Assembly (NCBI GenBank): GCA_012270865.1
Contig: JAAXHL010000215.1
Span: 1 to 55,704, forward strand
Origin: Candidatus Poribacteria bacterium
GTDB taxonomy: Bacteria > Poribacteria > WGA-4E > WGA-3G
DNA: 55,704 nucleotides
Direction of reading: 5' to 3'
Made by a program: the position numbers and the translations under genes. Shown here in pieces: positions 52,096 to 55,704 of the stretch. Below the pieces are notes generated by a model. That model was not told the DNA's origin. It made no database searches and saw nothing but the letters and a program-made list of their open reading frames with translations. Within the stretch, counting starts at the first letter, position 1; each line of letters starts with the position of its first letter.

Positions 52096-52121
52096 ATGGG
52101 ACAGCAGCCCTGCTGTCCCAT
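52096..52121. terminator. strong hairpin after the cyclase-family gene
   Basis: ATGGGACAGCAG (52096-52107) and CTGCTGTCCCAT (52110-52121) are perfectly complementary with a CC spacer, followed by ACCCCTTTT. It may end transcription of the upstream operon; the T-run is short. Smaller CTGCAC...GTGCAG arms follow at about 52143-52160. Confidence 0.5.
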
Positions 52122-52251
52122 ACCCCTTTTCCCTATCAGTATCTGCACAAATCCGTGCAGTCCCCTACCTCTTTGCCCCATTTCGTGCAGTCTGTACACA
52201 CGCCAAACCCGCTAAATCCGTGATATTCACCACTCTTTCCCTTATTTTAAA

Positions 52252-52268
52252 TTGGCACAAAAATTGCT
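52252..52268 (+). promoter_or_regulatory. sigma-54 (-24/-12) promoter
   Basis: TTGGCAC-AAAAA-TTGCT matches the RpoN consensus at every key position, with GG and GC 10 bp apart. Start of transcription would be near 52279, then AAGGAGGAG and the ATG at 52305. Confidence 0.72.
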
Positions 52269-52304
52269 ACTTACCTGACAGTATTACCAAGGAGGAGTTT
52301 TGAA

Positions 52305-52742
52305 ATGAGTAGATTTCCATTCGTCCCTTATCTCGCGTTTATCGCAAGCATTTTACTGGCGGGATGTACAGCACCGGCGCATTTGAGGCACACATCGGAA
52401 CCGACACAGGCTGAGAAATTGCAACAAACTATAGATAGATGGAAAGGCACCCACATTTCAAAAGCAATTCAGAAATGGGGGCCACCACACGAAGTTAACG
52501 ACCACGGAACGGATTGGAAAACCTACGCCTGGCAAGTACCCGTACCCAGATTCATAGCTAATAATACTCTCCACAGGATGTTTACCCGCCGGTACCCGAA
52601 TGGCATGCAAGGCGCAGCAGGAACATTCATATCAACAGAACACACATTGCATTTCACATTTTATACGCGTCCAGACGGTACAATCTATAAAACACGTGCT
52701 GAAAGAAACTATGACCCGGGAAGTGAATTCAAGTCGAAGTAA
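52305..52742 (+). CDS. small lipoprotein, paralogue of the gene at 53408
   Basis: The 145-residue protein has a clear lipoprotein signal (IASILLAGC, Cys 21). The mature part has a charged helix (TQAEKLQQTIDRWKGTHI), then SKAIQKWGPPHEVNDHGTDWKTYAWQVPV and a beta-rich end TLHFTFYTRPDGTIYKTRAERN. The same WG-PH...W-Q-F-FYT-G-I-KT framework is in the protein encoded at 53408. This resembles a SmpA/BamE-like or similar short beta-sandwich lipoprotein, but I cannot assign a family. AAGGAGGAG is an excellent ribosome-binding site and a sigma-54 promoter lies just upstream. Confidence 0.75.
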   Translation: MSRFPFVPYLAFIASILLAGCTAPAHLRHTSEPTQAEKLQQTIDRWKGTHISKAIQKWGPPHEVNDHGTDWKTYAWQVPVPRFIANNTLHRMFTRRYPNGMQGAAGTFISTEHTLHFTFYTRPDGTIYKTRAERNYDPGSEFKSK

Positions 52743-52789
52743 AGGTCTTTAGAGCTATTCACTAATCAATAAGACGGAGGTAAAAACCG

Positions 52790-53371
52790 ATGTTAAGTAG
52801 AATCTACTCTTGGCACATATATATGGTAATCGGGATATGCCTACTCATGGTAAGTTGCGCACCGCTTCCAAAACGAATAGCGGCGACACACTTATCCTGC
52901 AAGGCGTATCCAAAACTCGTTGATGGCGATCTCGGCACAACCAGTTTCCTAAAGGTAAAAACCTTTGTCGAAAAAAATAACACCAATTATCAGAAAAGTA
53001 TCCGATACGGCGACTGGATAGAAGGTAAAGACAAGGCTGAGGCACTGATTCAACTTGACACGCTTACGCCTGTCGCTTACATTCAGGTGCACCCAACTTC
53101 AACCATTTATCGTTTCTCGGTAGAAACATCAACCGCAGAGATGACAAACCAAAAATCACACCACTTTGAACCCGTAAAAAGTCATAAGATTGCCAGATCC
53201 GAGAACGGCAAAGTGTTCCGCATTGACATTGACAGACCCGTGCGGACGCTAAGAGTTGCTATCCATGTCAATCGTGATTTGGCAAGTGCTACACGAGAAC
53301 CGTTGACAGGTAAAACGGAAGTATCTTTTCAGGATGTTGTGATTCGGGAAATTCGGGTGTATCAACAATAG
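52790..53371 (+). CDS. lipoprotein with discoidin-like beta domain
   Basis: The 193-residue protein has a lipoprotein signal (ICLLMVSC, Cys 23). The mature part reads as a beta-sandwich of the discoidin/F5-8C kind: LVDGDLGTTSFLKV at the start, EALIQLDTLTPVAYIQVHPTSTIYRFSVETST in the middle and FQDVVIREIRVYQQ at the end. This type binds sugars or surfaces. CGGAGG precedes the ATG at 52790. It lies between two paralogous lipoprotein genes and is probably in the same operon. Confidence 0.7.
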   Translation: MLSRIYSWHIYMVIGICLLMVSCAPLPKRIAATHLSCKAYPKLVDGDLGTTSFLKVKTFVEKNNTNYQKSIRYGDWIEGKDKAEALIQLDTLTPVAYIQVHPTSTIYRFSVETSTAEMTNQKSHHFEPVKSHKIARSENGKVFRIDIDRPVRTLRVAIHVNRDLASATREPLTGKTEVSFQDVVIREIRVYQQ

Positions 53372-53407
53372 AATCGAGACAATAAGAAATCATCAGGAGC
53401 TTTAGAA

Positions 53408-53899
53408 ATGAAAAAATTCGCAATCGCCTTATATTTTCTGATTATCGTAAGTCTCTTAGCTGGGGGATGTGCGGCACCATCATTTTTAATCAACCCAGTC
53501 GAACCACCCCAGCCATCACCAGAAAAACAGATACGGCAAATTACCAAATCTCTGGAATCATGGAATGGGCAACCTATCTCAAAGGTTATTCGGGAATGGG
53601 GTTCACCACACGGAATAACCAACGACGACGAAGGTTCTAACATCTATATCTGGCAGACGCAGATACTTGTGCAGACGCTGCCACAAGGACGAGAACACCG
53701 GGTCCTTTCTCGCCAACACGTTAATGATTTGCAACGTCGAACAGAGGTATATTTGTCAACGGATTACATCTACGAATTTATGTTCTACACAGACGCAAAC
53801 GGTATAATTCACAAAACCTTCGTGCAAAGGGATGAGAACCCCAGCATTGGTTCCCGGAGTCTTAGCGTCTCTCAGGAAAGATCAGGGATCATCAGATAA
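53408..53899 (+). CDS. small lipoprotein, paralogue of the gene at 52305
   Basis: The 163 residues begin with a lipoprotein-like signal (LIIVSLLAGGC, Cys 21, a slightly unusual lipobox). The mature part matches the 52305 protein over SLESWNGQPISKVIREWGSPHGI against RWKGTHISKAIQKWGPPHEV, and EFMFYTDANGIIHKTFVQR against HFTFYTRPDGTIYKTRAER. The two evidently arose by duplication around the discoidin-like gene. No function is known. AGGAGC precedes the ATG. The next gene starts 4 bases after the stop. Confidence 0.75.
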   Translation: MKKFAIALYFLIIVSLLAGGCAAPSFLINPVEPPQPSPEKQIRQITKSLESWNGQPISKVIREWGSPHGITNDDEGSNIYIWQTQILVQTLPQGREHRVLSRQHVNDLQRRTEVYLSTDYIYEFMFYTDANGIIHKTFVQRDENPSIGSRSLSVSQERSGIIR

Positions 53900-53903
53900 G
53901 ACG

Positions 53904-54686
53904 ATGAAGTTACCGACAATTTCCATCGCATCATACCGCGTCACGCGGCTCATCATCGGCGGCAACCCGTATAGTGGTATCTCGCACCGCTCCGCAGCGG
54001 CATCGCAGGCGATGATAGATTACTATACGACGCACCAAATTATCGCAGACCTCCGACAAGCAGAGCAGAACGGCATCAACACCGTCCTCGCCCGCGCGGA
54101 TCGGCATATCATGCGCGTCCTCAACGAATACCGGAACGCAGGCGGCACCATCCAATGGATTGCCCAGACCCCCAAGGATACTGAATACGCAGACCTCAAC
54201 GAATACCTACAGATCATCGCACGCTATAAACCGATTGCCATCTACCACCACGGCGGCACGACCGATAAGTTATATGCCGAAGGACAACTCGATTCTTTAC
54301 ACGAAAGCCTCAAACACATCAGAGATCTCGGTTGTGCAGTCGGAATCGGAACGCACGATCCGTTGATCCTTAAGCACTGTTATGCTGACGGATTTGATGT
54401 TGACTTTTACGTCTGTGCATTATATAATCATACAAGACATAGAGAACTCTATCTACCAGATGATCGGTACGCAGCATTTTCTGCCATACAAGCGATACCG
54501 ATGCCGATAATCGCTATAAAAGTATTAGCCGCTGGTAGGAATGAACCCCGTGATGCCTTTCAACTGGCACTCGAAAATATTAAACCGACAGACGCGATGG
54601 CAGTCGGCATGTACACACAATTTCAACCCGACCAGATCCACCAGAACGCACGAACTGTCGTAAAGTTATCGTCTGATGTAGCATAG
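53904..54686 (+). CDS. TIM-barrel protein, aldo/keto-reductase-like, unassigned
   Basis: The frame opens at 53832, inside the previous gene; the ATG at 53904 gives 260 residues and an end consistent with a whole domain. Strands ending in LIIGGNPYSG, INTVLARADRHI, IQWIAQTP, IAIYHHGGTTD, CAVGIGTHDP and FDVDFYVCALYNH, alternating with helices, fit an eightfold barrel; the pattern recalls the aldo/keto reductase group but the usual Asp-Tyr-Lys-His tetrad is not all visible. It could instead be another barrel enzyme. There is little ribosome-binding sequence, so it may be read by coupling with the lipoprotein gene 4 bases before it. Confidence 0.6.
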   Translation: MKLPTISIASYRVTRLIIGGNPYSGISHRSAAASQAMIDYYTTHQIIADLRQAEQNGINTVLARADRHIMRVLNEYRNAGGTIQWIAQTPKDTEYADLNEYLQIIARYKPIAIYHHGGTTDKLYAEGQLDSLHESLKHIRDLGCAVGIGTHDPLILKHCYADGFDVDFYVCALYNHTRHRELYLPDDRYAAFSAIQAIPMPIIAIKVLAAGRNEPRDAFQLALENIKPTDAMAVGMYTQFQPDQIHQNARTVVKLSSDVA

Positions 54687-54727
54687 GCTGTTAGCCTGTG
54701 CCAAAGGTAGAGAGAAACCAATCTCTA
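54685..54727. terminator. two weak hairpins after the TIM-barrel gene
   Basis: AGGCT-GTT-AGCCT (54685-54697) overlaps the end of the gene and TAGAGA...TCTCTA (54708-54727) follows. They are short and have no T-run, so a terminator role is only possible. Confidence 0.3.
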
Positions 54728-54813
54728 CGGTCCCCCCGCGTGTGCAAATAATTACGAGCTCTACTATAAAGAATTACAGGATTCAAGAAATATCACCGGA
54801 AAGGCACAACAGA

Positions 54814-55467
54814 ATGAAGAGGATTACGGAACCAGAGGTCATGGACACAGCGGAAGCCGCCGAAGCTTATGATGCGATGGGACACGGCGAGGTAGACCGA
54901 GCCTTCGTAGACCGTGTTATCGCACTCGGCGCAAGCACCGGACATTTCCTCGATATCGGCACCGGTCCCGCACAAATCCCCATCCTCCTCGCCCAACACT
55001 GTCCCGATATCCGCATCACCGCCATCGATTTATCCGAAGAGATGCTAAAGATAGCGAAACGGCACGTCGCAAATGCCGGTCTCACCGATCGGATAACCCT
55101 CGAACTTGTTGATGCCAAAACCCTACCCTACCCTGACAACACCTTTGACGGACTCATCTCCAACAGCATCGTGCATCACATCCACGACGCGATGAAAGCA
55201 CTTCAAGAGATGGGCAGAGTTATGCGTCCTGAAGGCGTTGTTCTCATCCGCGACCTCATCCGTCCAGAGACACCCGCAGATGCGCAAGCATTTGTCGATC
55301 GTTATGCAGGGAACGACACCCCTTACCAGCAAAAGTTATACTACGACTCCTTCCTCGCCGCATTCACCATCGCAGAAGTCAACGAGATGCTAACGCAAAT
55401 GGACATGCCGAGCGCAGTCGTCGTCCAAAGCACAGATCGGCACTGGTCCATTGAGCGTACTGCTTAA
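54814..55467 (+). CDS. class I SAM-dependent methyltransferase
   Basis: The 217-residue protein has the class I methyltransferase motifs in order: LDIGTGPAQIPILLA (SAM-binding glycine loop), ITAIDLSEEMLKIAKRH with the acidic Asp that binds ribose, LVDAKTLPYPDNTFDGLISNSIVHH and RVMRPEGVVLIRD. It belongs to the Methyltransf_11/UbiE-like group; the substrate is unknown. The frame extends to a GTG at 54742; the ATG at 54814 is preferred because it precedes TEPEVMDTAEAAEAYDAMG, where homology usually begins, and has AAAGG upstream. The gene appears single, with the hairpins at 54685 before it. Confidence 0.88.
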   Translation: MKRITEPEVMDTAEAAEAYDAMGHGEVDRAFVDRVIALGASTGHFLDIGTGPAQIPILLAQHCPDIRITAIDLSEEMLKIAKRHVANAGLTDRITLELVDAKTLPYPDNTFDGLISNSIVHHIHDAMKALQEMGRVMRPEGVVLIRDLIRPETPADAQAFVDRYAGNDTPYQQKLYYDSFLAAFTIAEVNEMLTQMDMPSAVVVQSTDRHWSIERTA

Positions 55468-55613
55468 TACCCGACTGTCTCGTGTTTCCCAATTTCGTAA
55501 AAAAGTTTATGTTTGTAACGTGTACAGTTTATCACTCTTTATTCTAGCAGAACGACATCTTTATAGAAGACTTTAGTAGAGCACCCACGTGTAGGAACCG
55601 TGTTTCTAAAAAA

Positions 55614-55642
55614 TTGAAAAGCTGCTTTTGGCATGGTATAAT
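55614..55642 (+). promoter_or_regulatory. consensus sigma-70 promoter at the right end
   Basis: TTGAAA (55614-55619) and a perfect TATAAT (55637-55642) are 17 bp apart. Transcription would begin near 55649. The preceding 55468-55613 holds no gene or repeat that I can see. Confidence 0.65.
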
Positions 55643-55653
55643 ATAAACAAACC

Positions 55654-55704
55654 AATGACCCAAATGCTAACGATGAATCAATCTGATATTTCTCAAATCT
55701 ATCA
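55654..55704 (+). CDS. start of a gene leaving the window
   Basis: A frame from the ATG at 55654 (MTQMLTMNQSDISQIY) is open to the end. The first ATG would lie only about 5 bases after the predicted transcription start, so translation would be leaderless or begin at the ATG at 55672. No family can be recognised from 17 codons. Confidence 0.35.

Noticed and set aside
1..55704. tRNA, rRNA, riboswitch or full insertion-sequence genes.
   Set aside because: No cloverleaf with a TTCGA-type loop, no rRNA sequence, no recognisable riboswitch core and no transposase frame were found by eye on either strand.

Overview
The window is a bacterial chromosome segment of about 56 kb and moderate GC. It carries housekeeping genes (uvrA, pcrA/uvrD, gatC, gatA, alaS, recX, coaD) among accessory genes of a recognisable type: Gfo/Idh/MocA oxidoreductases, a phytanoyl-CoA dioxygenase, a ThuA-like protein, a CehA/McbA metallohydrolase, a family of WD40-propeller proteins, lipoproteins and a TonB-dependent receptor. 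The receptor and lipoproteins imply a Gram-negative envelope. This gene mix and the many short palindromic intergenic repeats recall Candidatus Poribacteria. That is an inference from gene content; the window has no rRNA or other marker to prove it, and no tRNA, rRNA, CRISPR array or complete insertion sequence was seen.

Layout. 1-1400: a possible gene end, repeats, an orphan Phd/YefM antitoxin and a VOC-fold protein. 1409-12164 (+): uvrA, pcrA/uvrD, gatC, gatA, a membrane protein, a CtpA-type protease and an IolA/MmsA-type aldehyde dehydrogenase. 12299-14194 (-): a large unknown protein, possibly carbohydrate-active. 14458-17122 (+): two small antitoxin-like proteins, then iolE-like and iolG genes that pair functionally with the upstream dehydrogenase for inositol breakdown. 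17130-18556 (-): a compact ABC exporter. 19320-25674 (-): larB, ytxH-like, DUF948-like, alaS, recX and a ThuA-like gene.

25966-33718 (+) is the most unusual region. It holds membrane-anchored seven-bladed WD40 propellers fused to a metzincin-like protease domain (A1), a propeller-only protein (B1), a frameshifted A paralogue (A2), a truncated remnant of B (B2') and a third A paralogue (A3). A1 keeps the zinc site; A2 and A3 have lost it. The B-A pair was duplicated in tandem, keeping an 11-nt gene overlap, so an active protease stands beside pseudoprotease relatives.

33774-46140: coaD, a TonB receptor (-), a secreted carboxypeptidase-regulatory-like protein, two oxidoreductases, an orphan ABC ATPase whose 3' end is built from a MITE-like repeat, a phytanoyl-CoA dioxygenase, a dense repeat island, a CehA/McbA protein and an MDR dehydrogenase. 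46252-55704: a repeat block, an EamA transporter (-), then an envelope gene set (M61-like lipoprotein peptidase, secreted cyclase-family hydrolase, three small lipoproteins). Two genes or gene groups of this set follow near-perfect sigma-54 (-24/-12) promoter matches. The end holds a TIM-barrel protein, a methyltransferase and the promoter and start of a gene leaving the window.

Starts were moved downstream of the longest frame wherever a ribosome-binding site or homology argued for it; each entry says so.
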